Of a stretch of 64,000 nucleotides of DNA, positions 23,516 through 35,040 are shown piece after piece (positions within the stretch are counted from its first letter, which is position 1; each line of letters starts with the position of its first letter). The translations under genes and the position numbers were made by a program. This stretch comes from Tillus elongatus (Eukaryota > Arthropoda > Insecta > Coleoptera > Cleridae). The DNA lies in the NCBI GenBank assembly GCA_964006375.1, contig OZ023270.1, positions 77,105,391 to 77,169,390 of the forward strand. Reading direction: 5' to 3'. The notes under the pieces are model-generated. The model did no database searches and was not told where the DNA came from. It worked only from the letters and a program-made list of their open reading frames with translations.

Positions 23516-24001
23516 GCGAACCAAGTCAACAACTCCAGCAATCCATCCACGCCGCCGATATCAAACGACACACTATCCGCCTCCGTAAACGCCATGAACG
23601 CGATGAGAGCCTCAATGGATAGCATCCGCAACATGGACGCTATGCGCTCCTCCGTCATGGACATGTCCAACCCAAACCCTCAATCGCAGCAGCAACAAGA
23701 CGCTCTCAGGATGCAGCAACACGCTGAAGCTTTACTGAGATCACAAGCAGAAGCCGCTCTCCGTCTAGCCATGAGCCAGGCGCTGCCACAGCTCAACCAA
23801 CAGGACACCGGCAGTCCGTTACGTCACAACGGCAATTACCAGACCGCTCACCAGCAAACCTCACAACAGCTGAGTCCCGACATCACGGAGGCTCTGCGCC
23901 TCCAAGAGCAGAGATTAGAACAGGCGCTCAGATTGCATGGGAGCGACCCCAGAAGTTTGGGTTTCTCACTAGGTTCGCAACAACAGAATCAACAACCTTG
24001 A
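23516..24001 (+). CDS. chinmo: chinmo-like zinc-finger protein, last coding exon
   Basis: Acceptor TTTTTTTTAAG ends at 23515 and the stop TGA is at 23999-24001. The exon gives the last 161 residues, in phase with the previous exon: ANQVNNSSNPSTPPISND, a Met/Ala-rich MNAMRASMDSIRNMDAMRSS, a Gln-rich helix (QQQQDALRMQQHAEALLRSQ, then AEAALRLAMSQALPQL), and a C-terminal helix SPDITEALRLQEQRLEQALR ending in QQQNQQP. The heptad-like Leu spacing in the last helix suggests a coiled coil. GC is clearly above the flanks. The five visible exons together give 387 residues. Confidence 0.82.
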   Translation, partial: ANQVNNSSNPSTPPISNDTLSASVNAMNAMRASMDSIRNMDAMRSSVMDMSNPNPQSQQQQDALRMQQHAEALLRSQAEAALRLAMSQALPQLNQQDTGSPLRHNGNYQTAHQQTSQQLSPDITEALRLQEQRLEQALRLHGSDPRSLGFSLGSQQQNQQP

Positions 24002-25160
24002 AATTTTAGTTATTACTGAACGCATAAAACGTAAATACAGTTCCTTTATTTTCCCAACGCCGGAAAACACATAGTCTTAAGAGCAATTATTTTTTGTTTC
24101 TCATACTCTTTTTTTGGTTCTTAGAGGTGCAGTTTAGTTTTGACACGACACCATGTTCGAAATGGAATACCGCAAGGCAACATGCCGGCTCCTTGTTAAT
24201 TTTCAATATTCACGTCGTCTTTTCAAAAATTTACAAAACAGTTCCTATGAAGAGACGATCGGGGCATTCTCTGGAGTTATATGTGGTCAAAAAATATGTG
24301 CCTTTGTGTTCTTGAACCTTGAAGAAGTGTTCCTACGTTTATTAAAATATCATAATATAATTATATGTACTTAAAAGATGTTACGTCTACTATAACTTAC
24401 ACCAGATTTATTATTGATGTAGATTCTTATTCTGGACAATTAGCTGTTATTAAATTATGCTGGTATAAGCAGATTTTTTAAGAAAAAAAACACGTGTCAA
24501 AACTAAACGACAACATATAGTAGGAAGTATTTTTAAATGTTGTGAGAAGTACAAAAAACAGTTGTGTGTTCCATGTCTGTAGTTTGAAAGTTTTACTACT
24601 GATGCTCCGCATTTATCGCAGATTGTTAATTAATCGAAGTGTGCCAAATATCTCGATTTAAAAAAATGTTATTTTTGTTTAAACAAAAGTCTACGTTCAA
24701 TGCGTTCAGTATTCCATTGATACGATGGCTAAGCCATATTGATTAAACAAATTTACTGCACTTTAAAAGTGCAAAACTACAAATAAACATTTTAAATATT
24801 ATGTAAATTAAATAAGTGTTATTATATATATATTATTAAATTTTACCTACGCCACTGTTGGGTAAATGAACTATAATTTACTTACAAATAGACTTAGATT
24901 GTACATAAATATATTGAAAATAGGACTGTTTCTAGAAAGAGTGCGGATGATATGATTATATTTTTAGTATAATTTCGAATTTAAAGAAAAACAACATAAA
25001 CTAGAACTTAAAGAGAATTTTTCTATTGTTTTCAAATGAACTGTGATTGGTTTGTGTTTTTTCTTTCTGTTATTATTTTATTTTCGTTTTCGTTCATTTA
25101 TTTTGGCCGGTTTTATTGTATTATAAATAGCAATAAAATATAATTTTAATGCAATCTTCA
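24002..25160 (+). other. Probable 3' UTR of the chinmo-like gene
   Basis: Non-coding and AT-rich. A canonical AATAAA at 25132-25137 is followed by a GT-rich stretch (TGTGATTCG, TTTTGTGTAT at 25163-25186), a plausible poly(A) site. Shorter forms are possible, since other A-rich signals occur. The exact end cannot be fixed from sequence. Confidence 0.5.
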
Positions 25161-26339
25161 CCTGTGATTCGATATTTTTTGTGTATATTTTCTTTTATTT
25201 CGTAAGGATTGGCATTTAAAAATTGCATTTTGTTTACTTTAAGTACAAAAGAACATGTAAGAGCATTAACAAAACAAACAATTTGTTTTTGCTCTTATTT
25301 TTATTAAAGCATATTATATTTTTTTATTTTTACTTTTACTTTCATTCAGTTTTTTTGTGAGTGATGTATGACTGATTTCATTACGTAATAAGTTAACCTT
25401 ATACGCCTACAAACTTTTTGGCCGTACTTAAGCCATTCTTCCATTCTTCAGTTAAACTATGTGGTTTTATTAACAACTTTATGCGATATCTGGTAAGAAT
25501 CGATTTGAAGACACATTAATACTACTCTAAATTTTTTTCCTAAAAACATTTGCCCTTTTTTAAATTTTCTTCATAAACTGCTAACGAAGATTTTTTACGT
25601 AAAAAACTAAAATATGTATTTAACCGAGGTTTTAAATATGAAAAACAAACAAAAAGCAACTCTTGTGTATCCAATATACCCCACCAGTTTACCTCAAATC
25701 GATGAAGCTTTTCTGAGTTGGCTGTGAAACGTGAACAGCGAATTTAAAATGAAAAATATATCTTAAAAATAGGAACAATCAGAAATGAACGGCAAAAAAT
25801 TACCTCAGGTTTTATTATGTCCATGAAAAATTTAAATAAGATAAGACTGAAGAAAATTGACAGCAGTAATATTTTGTAATAGAAATTTATACCAAGAATA
25901 TATATTTAAATTGTTAGGTAAAGGAAAAAATTAATAAATAAGAAACTTGTACTCAAAATAGTGGCAAAAACTTTGTAGAGCCTCATTGTAAAGGCACCAT
26001 TTGAATGATTAAAAAACTAAGATATCTTCAACCACTTGTTGGTTTATAACAATCATATAATAATCACTTTATTGACCCTGTTCTTGCAAAATTTAAATAC
26101 ATAAGAGGTCGTACTGGTAAAATTGATCAATCGAGTCAACAAATCATTTAAACTTACAATATATAAAACATAGAATTTAAAAAAAAAACAGGACAAAGAA
26201 TAAAAAAGAAGTAAGTATGATCTGAATCAATTAACAACTTTTCAAAGTTATAGTAAGCTTTGTTAAATTAGTTTTAAAATTAAAATGATCTATATTATTT
26301 ATCAACGCAACAGGCAATGCGTTGGTAGCCTTGATAACG
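25161..26339. other. AT-rich intergenic stretch, nothing recognised
   Basis: No ORF of interest and no clear repeat end. Confidence 0.45.
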
Positions 26340-27300
26340 CTATAATAACGATCTTTTTCATATTTTTCGTGTTATACTTGAAAATGCGCAAGTCACCACT
26401 GCGACGAGCAGACTTTTTTGATTTTTCTTTTTACCTACATTACAAGGATATATAAGTAGAGCGACGGTAGAGTCAGCATGCGGCTCTTTATAAAATAATA
26501 TTCTCTGCACGGTGTAATCGTACCAAGACCCGCTTTTAGACAACAAATATTCGCTTCCAGTTGGAGCCACCAAACTAAAACATAATTCCATACTTAAGAG
26601 TCGAGTAGACATAGCGCAATAGTAGACAACAGGGGAATTCTGTGGCACATGATTCATCATATAGTATATTAAAAATGTGGATGAATTAATCTTTTTAACC
26701 AGGGAATCAACATTACCAATCAAGTTTTTCATCGAGGTAGGCTCCTAAAAATGTGAGTTGGGTAACTTACGGTGACGAGCTTTTACCTCACGTCACAATC
26801 AATGAAAGAATGACACTCGTTTTTTCAGCATTAAGTCTCGGCTTGTTGTAGTCACACCACTCCGGCATGTTACTCGCAACTTAACTACTGTATCTTGAAA
26901 GGCTGGCTATATTATCCTCAGTAATTAAAATACTGGTATCATCAGTATACTGATAAAATCTATGAATAGCAGCAATATAGTTTATATCATTGGCATAAAA
27001 CTGAAACAACAAGGGACCCAGTACTGACCCCTGTGGGACACCATCATTTCTTGAGAATGGATGGGAATACAAATGGTCATGCACTTATCAACAACTGCTC
27101 ATAGTTCAATTACCTGGCTTCACTCTTCAAGTTGGCGTTCTATTAATTTTACACACTCTCCTTTCACCCCGTGAGCGCTAAGTTTTTCCATTGGGGTTTT
27201 CTGGCAAAGCATATTAAATGCCCTGGACAACTCAAAGCTAAAATAAGCTTTTTTTCTACCATCTAGACTACGAAACAAGTCAGTAAACAAATAAAAAATT
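26340..27300 (-). mobile_element. Reverse transcriptase fragment of a Jockey/CR1-like LINE, decayed
   Basis: The minus strand reads FSFELSRAFNMLCQKTP (motif 3, the D of LSKAFD altered) near 27190-27255, then DGVPQGSVLGPLLFQFYAND near 27010-27050 and QYTDDTSILI (for YADD) near 26925-26955. A thumb-like segment AMSTRLLSMELCFSL lies near 26570-26620. The YADD box is mutated to YTDD and there are frameshifts, so it is inactive. Confidence 0.75.
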
Positions 27301-29205
27301 GCATTTTTGACATAAGTACTTTAATATTGACAAACCGGAATTGAAATTTGGCGATATCTCCTTTATTCCATGATCTTTACAAAACATAATATGTATATTT
27401 TGCTTTAATAAATCCATTTATACTCAAAACTACCAAAATATTACATGAGAACAACGAAATTGTAAAAGTTTTACAGCTTAGCTTTGTTAGAGTCTCTGAA
27501 GGTAACGTAAAAGACGGCGCATGACGGAATTAACAAATGTTGCATCAAAAAAGATCAAATAGTTGAAGACGTCTCGGTTTTATATTCCTGTTTAAAAATG
27601 GTTGACACGATGCGAGCCCATTTTTAAAATTTTACAGTTTTTAGGCACAGATTTACTAGAGGACCAGTTTCGGCTACACACAGTGATCATCCGCGTGTAT
27701 AAGTTAAATTTTTATGTGCGTGAAGAAATTGATAATTATTTACCTGTTGAATTTTTACCTTTATGCAATTAGATGACGTTTAAAGGCAATATATTCTCAC
27801 CAAAATATCTGAGTTATGTAATTACTTTTATTTTCAGAGAAATTTCGAAAATTCGTTGCCAAATAGGTTAGATTTTCAAAATTTCAACAATATTTTTCAA
27901 TTAAAGGCGAACTAAAGAACCTAGATAATCCAAAATCGAATAGGCTGATCTTAATTAAACTTGGCGGGTATGCTCGTTTTGTTAATAGCGTGGAAAAGTT
28001 CGTTGTCCAGCCCACTCCAACCAGTTTTTCCGGGAAAAAAAATTTATATGTATCTGCGAAAATAACAAAACCTATTTTGATAAAATTTGGTAGACATGAT
28101 GCACAAGGCTTCACTATGTTGCAAAATTAAAAATTCTAACACAATGGAACATTAAGCTACAATAATTTAAACGATTTTATGGAAATTCAGTAGCATAACG
28201 CACTTGCTGCGTTTGGATTTTTCTAATCTTTTGCTCGTTCAACGTCAAGGTAGGTCATGAATCAACATAAAATAATTAAAAAAGAATTTACATAAGCATT
28301 TAGAAGTTTTTGTCATAATCCTTTAGTAGGAATATTTTGCTGAACTCATGACGAAGAAAATAAAATAAAATAAAACAAAATTAGTCTATTTACCTATTAG
28401 TACTTATGTAAATGCATATCCAGGTGATCTCGAAACTGGATCGAGACTAATCTGATTATTAATTTATATAATTTCATAACTAAAAAGCTCGAGACGCAGC
28501 AAGTGCGTTATGGTAGTGAATTTTTATAAATGCTTCAAATTTGAATAACGCAATTTTCTATAACCTTAGAAAGTTGAATTTCGGTATGTATTAAATTCTT
28601 TCCTAAGGAAAAGTATAGACCAAATTTCATTCAAATAACTTTGTAATTTTCGGAGAAAGAATTTTTTTTCGAAAGAAAATTTAGAATTTGAATAAGTCAA
28701 TTTTATATTAACTTAGAAAGTTTAATTTTCGTACGTAGTAAGGCCTCCCCAAAGGCAACATATGTAGTAAATTTCATTAAAACAGCTTTGTTATTTTCGG
28801 AGAAAAATTTTTTTTTCGAAAGTAAACATAAAAATTGAAACTGACCCCGGATATGGGTTATAGGGGTCCTAGTTTGCGCTCATTTGAAAAATATTTCCAA
28901 AGTCTCACCATCGATACCTCTCTTTGGTGATTTAAAAAAAATTCACTAAAAATCTAATAATGTAACGTTATAAAACAGGGGGCGAAAATGAGAAGAAAAA
29001 TGTATAGTTCTCCAAAAATCGAACGAACATGTCAAATAGAACTTTAGTGCCTACATTGATTACATTAGTACGGGAAAAAATAGCTAAATCCAGAATTAGT
29101 GGACCATCATCTATGGTAATTTATGATGAAAAGTAAATACAGAGTATTTCAAATGTTTTAAATGTTAGTTAGCACACATTTTATCAAGAAATAAACAACA
29201 AATTA
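27301..29205. repeat. Intergenic stretch with dispersed-repeat copies
   Basis: 27840-28225 and 28490-28960 carry the dispersed family also seen at 18.1-18.8, 19.4 and 42.8-43.6 kb: ends AACGCACTTGCTGCGTTTGG (28197, inverted) and GACGCAGCAAGTGCGTTATG (28494), plus TTTTCGGAGAAA-type and AAATTTCATTAAAA-type interior segments repeated at about 28620-28690 and 28740-28820. No genes seen. Confidence 0.55.
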
Positions 29206-30218
29206 TACAGGCCGATTTAGGTAGGCCGTGCATTACAAATTTTTCAACTTGCAGCTTGATTAGAAACTTCAAATGTGGCGTGCTGTCATAATCGATCATG
29301 TCCGTTATATCTTAAATATTTTCAGCCCACCAGCTGTACGGGGTGTGCCAAAAGTCGGTACTAACTTTCCTATTTTAAATAGAAACCTACTTTTTTTCAC
29401 ATGGTTTGATTGGCCTTCTAATTTGTAGTTTAGACAACCCAGGTTATATGGACTTATCTGTTAAAGTGTTTGATATATGTCAATTTTTCTGAAAAAAATT
29501 ACCGCCGTAGTAGTTTACGAATAAATGTGTATCTCGCCAACGGTTTAAAATCAGGAAACCAAATTGGTGAAACAGTTAGCTGGAGGTAAACACTAACTGC
29601 CGTTGTCTATCTATCATCCCATTTTATACCATATGGGCGCAGGCGATTTTCAAATTTCGCATTCAAAAATGGTCAAGTACTCAATTTTTTCAAATGGCAC
29701 TTACTTCTTTTTGGCGCAATTCGAAAGAAAATTGAATTTTACGATGAATTATTTGGGCATTCCCTATACCTAACTTCAACCTCTACCGAATTATACAACA
29801 AAAATCAAGACATTTTGAGATATGCCTTGCTTTTGTGCCTGTACTTCCAGCTACCTGCTCCACAAATTTGGTTTCCTGATCTTAAACCGTTGGCGAGACA
29901 CACATTTATATGTCAACTACCACGGCGGTAATTTTTTTCACAAAAATTTACAATGTCAAAAACTGTAACAGATAAGTTCATATAAGCTAGGTTGTCTTAA
30001 CTCAAAATTAGAAGGTCAATCGAACCTTGTGAAAAAAATGTAGGTTTCTATTTAAAATAGGAAAGTAGGTACCTACTTTTAGCATAGCCTGTATAGCTGA
30101 AGGACTGAAAATATTTTACGTAAAACGAACTTGATCAATTTTCGCGCCAAATTTCAAGTTTCTAATTCAAGTGCAATTTGAAAAACTTGTAATGTACGGC
30201 CTACGTAAATCACCCTCT
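29206..30218. mobile_element. 1-kb foldback MITE with ~385-bp inverted arms
   Basis: The left arm (29206-29590) and right arm (29840-30218) are inverted copies. GTAGGCCGTGCATTACAA, TTTCTATTTAAAATAGGAAA-type text, TTACCGCCG.GGTAGT and CAGGAAACCAAATT all recur. Identity is roughly 85 percent by eye. The 250-bp centre has no transposase. Flanks are A/T-rich without an obvious duplication. Confidence 0.8.
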
Positions 30219-32284
30219 ATGCCTTAGTTTCATAGAAACAAGATATAAAAACGAACGTCATCAACGTTTTAATTTCTGCTGAAGAATATACCCCTGTGTG
30301 ATACCTTATATTTCTTTAAACATTCTTCATAAAACAAAAGAAAAACAATAACGACCGTAAGACAATCTGCTACTCTAACCAAAATTAAGCAATTTTCCCC
30401 GTGTGGTATTTCATCTTCTTTAAATTTGGTATGATAAAAAAACATTACGGAAGTAATAGCACTCCAAATTGCAAACAAAAAAGAAATTGTCAGTATTTTT
30501 CTAAAAAAAAAAAGTTTCGATCGATTTTATATATTTTACAAAAATATATGAATAATGTAATAGGCACAACTGGATGCATAAGGGTTGATCTTGATTTGTT
30601 GAGAGTCAAAACAAAATGGAGAAGCTTTATTAAGCAATAAAGGCGCAAGATAACAGCACACTTACCAGATATTGCTTTGTTTTTTGTAAATAATCAACTT
30701 TTTGCCTGTACATAATGCAAATAAAAACCAATCAGCGTTTGAAGTATCGTAGAAAAAAAAGTAACGTCATATTTTCGATCGTTTAGCTTATCTAGTCAGT
30801 ATATTTGGAATCTAAAACTATTTATGACTCTAGAGCAAAAGTTATTTGATAAAAAGCGAACAAAATTTCCTGTGAAGATTGAAAATAGCAGACCTAAATC
30901 ATTTTTCTTGTAAATATCCTGAAAGAATTAATAATTTCTTACGATATTTCAATACGTCCTCTAGTTTTCCACATTATTCAATAGCCATATTATAGACAAT
31001 AGTTCACAAAATGTATACAATAGTAACGAATAGCATAAACAGTGCTATTTAAACCAATTCCCCAAAAAGTGACATTGAAGAGACAAAAAGAATGTTTTAC
31101 ACTTTTCAATTTGTGTGTGTAAAATAATTGAAAAGAGAAACAACGTATGTAGAAGTGTATATATCAAAATTGTAATCAACTTCAATTAGATTTTGTGTGA
31201 GCAAGCCTTTAGCTGCATTTAAGGGTAGTTCACACTTTTTTTCGGTCGAAATATACGCTCGCATTACATACAACCCGACTGTGTCGAAACTAACGACGTG
31301 TTTTTCTTCACGAAAAACACGTAACTCTATGTACACCGATGATGACGTTAACTATAATAATAAAATACAACACAAAAAAAAAACACAATAGCCCGGTTGC
31401 ACTTAGTGCTTCAAACATTTTGCCCTTCTTATAGCCGTGTGTGTAACACACGGTTATCACACATAAAAAAATCTGCAATAGCCCAATCAAATGCCGAATC
31501 TGCGGACGCCGGCTCTGTCCGCTTCTAACATCCAGAGCCGACTCCTGGGTCCGCAGAGACGACAGTTGAATTCATACATTTAGATTACCCTCTGGTGGGG
31601 GACCTCACAAGTTCCCTCACAATTAGTGTATTTTACATAAATATTAAAGTCTAGTGCCCGAATGGACGAATATTTATTGTAAAATTACAGAAAAACAAAA
31701 TTTATTTGCAATAGCCCACAATTACATGTGCAATTTTTTGCACGCCGTTTTTCAACTTTCATACCAGAATTATTTTGATGTTCTGTTACATTTTTTAAAC
31801 CGGGCTCGTTGCGGAAGCCCGTGACTTTTTTTAGCCCTGGAGGGGGCCCAAAAAAAATGCTGTAGGCGCTTCAGACCCTTTTCACCCATGCATGCGTATT
31901 CTATCACATGAATGTTTAAACTTTCAGCGTAGATCACTCAAAATCTTTTAATAGCTGTTGCCTGCCAACAAAAATATTTTCAGAAGATTCTTAACCCGAT
32001 TATTAAACTTCAAATTTGAAACATTTTAACCAAAGTGTTCAAATTTATTTGGTTACATGCTAGAGAAGTTAGATTTAAACCTGTATAACACTATTTAAAA
32101 AAAATCCTTAAAATAAATTCAATTTGAACGGTACGGCAACACTGTAATTTTGTGACAGTTTTCTTGAGCTTAGCTTATTTTAAATGTTGAATGTTTAGTG
32201 CCCTTACCACACAAAATTGATAACAATAGTGATAGATTTTTCAAGCGATCCCCTGTAGTGTTCAACCGTTTCTTATTGATAGAT
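30219..32284. other. Intergenic stretch without recognised gene
   Basis: AT-rich. A locally GC-richer segment (31500-31620: GCGGACGCCGGCTCTGTCCG and neighbours) and GGGCTCGTTGCGGAAGCCCG at 31802-31821 stand out but match nothing I recognise. Confidence 0.4.
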
Positions 32285-32334
32285 AATAGTAGTAGTAATA
32301 ATAATAATAATAATAATAATAATATTAATAATAA
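32285..32334. repeat. (TAA)n microsatellite
   Basis: About 50 bp of nearly perfect AAT trinucleotides. Confidence 0.9.
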
Positions 32335-32394
32335 TCAACGTAGTATTCACGTAGTTGTATGCTAAGTGAGCTTGGTAGAGCAGAAAAAGAGCTA

Positions 32395-32480
32395 AGTGGA
32401 AAAATCCCCCTCCTGTGGTGTACCGCAAGGGCAACAGCAAGGAGCCCGGCCACCGTTAAACTTTTCGTTATACAGCAATA
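32395..32480 (+). mobile_element. Tiny LINE reverse transcriptase remnant
   Basis: The + strand encodes PSCGVPQGQQQGARPPLN followed by FSLY, resembling the SGVPQGSxLGPLLF box. Nothing else of the element is seen. Confidence 0.35.
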
Positions 32481-33419
32481 GCCAAAACGCATAATGATAC
32501 TCTTATGCTATACAAAATTTCAGGTATACCATACTTAAGTTTGTATTTTTCGCGGTTGCGGACTGGACAATGTTATCAACATTTTACTCAAAAAAAAATC
32601 TTTCATAAGAATCGTTTTCCATGCCGCAACTGATCTTTAAGTTTTTTACAATAATATATTATCAGCTTACAGTTATAAATATACTGTTACACACAACACA
32701 CCGTCTTCTGGCGATTTAAGAGAAATTTGACCAACACATTATTGAGTTTCTGTAGTTTGACAAGGAATTTCAGAGGATTTTTAAACGTGTTTCGTTGAAT
32801 TTTCGTTTTGTTGTTGAATTCAAAAAGAAATGAGAAAAATCTTAGAACAAGCGTTTCTCGCGGATGTTATATTTGTTTTATTGAGAAAATTTCACAAAGT
32901 ACACACAAAATAATAAGTCTAAAAGTCACTTTTGGGAAACTTCAAACATTTCGGCCTTACATACAGATTAAAAAAAATTGAAGCGATCTAAAATTTGCGG
33001 TTATTATTCAAAATATAGATAAAACCACAAAAAAAATTAAAATAACAATAGGTACTCAATGTTAGTTGTTTTAACAATTTATGTAGTTAAGTTAAGATTA
33101 TTTTTCATGTATACGTCAGTATAGTAAGTTCCCAAGGCCTTTAAGTAACCTCAAAAGTGTTTTTAAGGCACAATCTTCAAAAGTACTTTAAATATTTTAT
33201 CTTGAAAGCAAAAGCAAATTCCCCTGTTTATTTAACTAAAAAAATTATTCTAATTAATCCAATCTAAAAAGGTTTCGTATTTATAATGAATATTATGGTA
33301 AACAAATGCAAACAAAGAGTAACAAGAAAATCTTTTTGATAACTGCTTTTGATTTATTAACTGGTTTATTATTTTTTTTAATAAGAGTTTTGTATATCAC
33401 AATTATAAATTTGTGCGCT

Positions 33420-35040
33420 GACTTAATCTGATGTGATCTGGCGAGACCAAACCTGACCTGGTCAAAACAAACATAATTAGATCACAACTAACCTTACCTG
33501 ACGTAATCAAATATAAATTGACCTGACGTGCTCAAAACTAACCTAACCTGACCTGACCTGACCTGACCTGACCTGACCTGACCTGACCTGACCTGACCTG
33601 ACCTGACCTGACCTGACCTGACCTGACCTGACCTGACCTGACCTGACCTGACCTGACCTGACCTGACCTGACCTGACCTGACCTGACCTGACCTGACCTG
33701 ACCTGACCTGACGTAATCAAATATAAATTGACCTGACGTGATCAAAACTAACCTAACCTGACTTGAGCAACATTAGCATAACCTCACATGATCAAAACTA
33801 ACCTAACATAATCTGAACTGACTTGAACTAAACTAATCTAAGCTGACTTGATCAAAACTAACCTAACCTGACGTGATCAAATATAAAAGGACCTGACGTG
33901 ATCAAAACTAACATAACCTAACGTGATCGAATATAAATGGACCTGACGTGATCAAAACTAACCTAACCTGACTTGAGCAACATTAGGATAACCTCACATA
34001 ATCAAAACTAACCTAACATAATCTGAACTGACTTGAACAAAACTAATCTAAGCTGACTTGATCAATTCTAACCTAATTTGACATGATCTAAACTAACCTG
34101 AACTAACCTGTTCAAAACTAAACTTGGCGTGATCAAAACTAACTTAACCTGACATGTTCAAAACTAATTTAACGTGACATGGCCGAAACTAACCTGATTT
34201 CACTTGATGGACGCTAATCTAAAATGTCGTGATAGAAACCAACCTAACATTGCATAACCAGAATTAACCTTGCTGACTTAATCAGAACTATTCTGACCTG
34301 ACTTGACCAAAACTAACCTAATTTGGCTTGATCAAAACTAACTTATTCTGATCTAAAGTAACATAACCTGATCAAAGCTCACTTGAACAAAATTCCCCTA
34401 ACTTGGCCTTATTGATCTGACTTGTTTCAATATTCCTAAAATATTGTTATATCGAGAACAAACCTGATATGGTCGAACCAATCTAACCTGACTAGATCAA
34501 AATTAACCTGACCTGACGTTATCAAATCCCACCTAACCTGGCGCAATCAAAACTTACCTAAACTAACGTGGCCAAGATTGATCTATCCAGACGTGACCAA
34601 ATTAACATAACTTGACGTGACCAAAACTCATCTAACCTGACGTGGTTAAAACTAACCTATCCTGACTTGATCAAAATTAACCTGACCTCGCAAGATCATA
34701 ATTAAAGTAATTTAACGTGATCAAAACTAATCCTACATAACACGACCAAAACTAGCCTGGTCTTATTTGATGAAAACTAATCCAACCTGACGTGATCAAA
34801 ATTAACCCAACCTAACGTGGTCGACTACATAACCTGACTTAACCTAAACTAATCTTGCCTGGCTCGATTAAAACTACTCTATCCTGACTTGATCAAAACT
34901 GACCTAAACTGATGTGATCAAGACCAACCGAACTTGACTTGATCAAAACTAATTTAACCTGATCTGATCTAAACTAACCTAGCTTGGCTTAATCTAAACT
35001 GATCCAACTTGTCCTTATTTGATCTGACTTGTTTTAACCA
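33420..35040. repeat. Degenerate minisatellite of CTAACCTAACCTGA / ACGTGATCAAAA units
   Basis: Dozens of units combine (A)CCTAACCTGAC and (T)GATCAAAACTAA segments. Some blocks repeat at about 50-250 bp: the ACCTGACGTGATCAAAACTA segment recurs at 33731, 33891 and 33941, and the AGCAACATTAG..AACCTCACAT block at 33766 and 33976. The units carry both CCTAA (TTAGG inverted) and CCTGA (TCAGG inverted) pentamers. Divergence increases to the right. Confidence 0.85.
33546..33712. repeat. Perfect (CCTGA)n / (TCAGG)n array, the beetle-type telomere motif
   Basis: About 33 uninterrupted 5-bp units. The reverse complement is TCAGG, reported as the telomeric repeat in many beetles. The same ACGTAATCAAATATAAATTG block lies on both sides (33501 and 33711), so the array is embedded in the minisatellite. 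It may be an interstitial telomeric sequence or a local expansion of the CCTGA already in the minisatellite unit. Confidence 0.9.

Noticed and set aside
9463..24001. Assignment to abrupt
   Set aside because: abrupt also has two fingers and a long tail, but its finger sequences as I know them differ from CPVCGKHY...CSVCQAVF. chinmo fits better, though unproven here.
27655..27705. Hammerhead ribozyme on the minus strand (GGATGATCACTG...GCCGAAACTGGTC)
   Set aside because: GAAA and GTC are present, but the first box reads CGGATGA and no closed stem II can be drawn. At best a decayed relic.
33494..33745. Minus-strand frames encoding Arg-Ser-Gly-Gln-Val repeats
   Set aside because: Translation of the TCAGG array; no sign of a gene.
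33420..35040. CRISPR array
   Set aside because: The repeats are degenerate, adjacent and eukaryotic minisatellite in nature, with no unique spacers and no cas genes.
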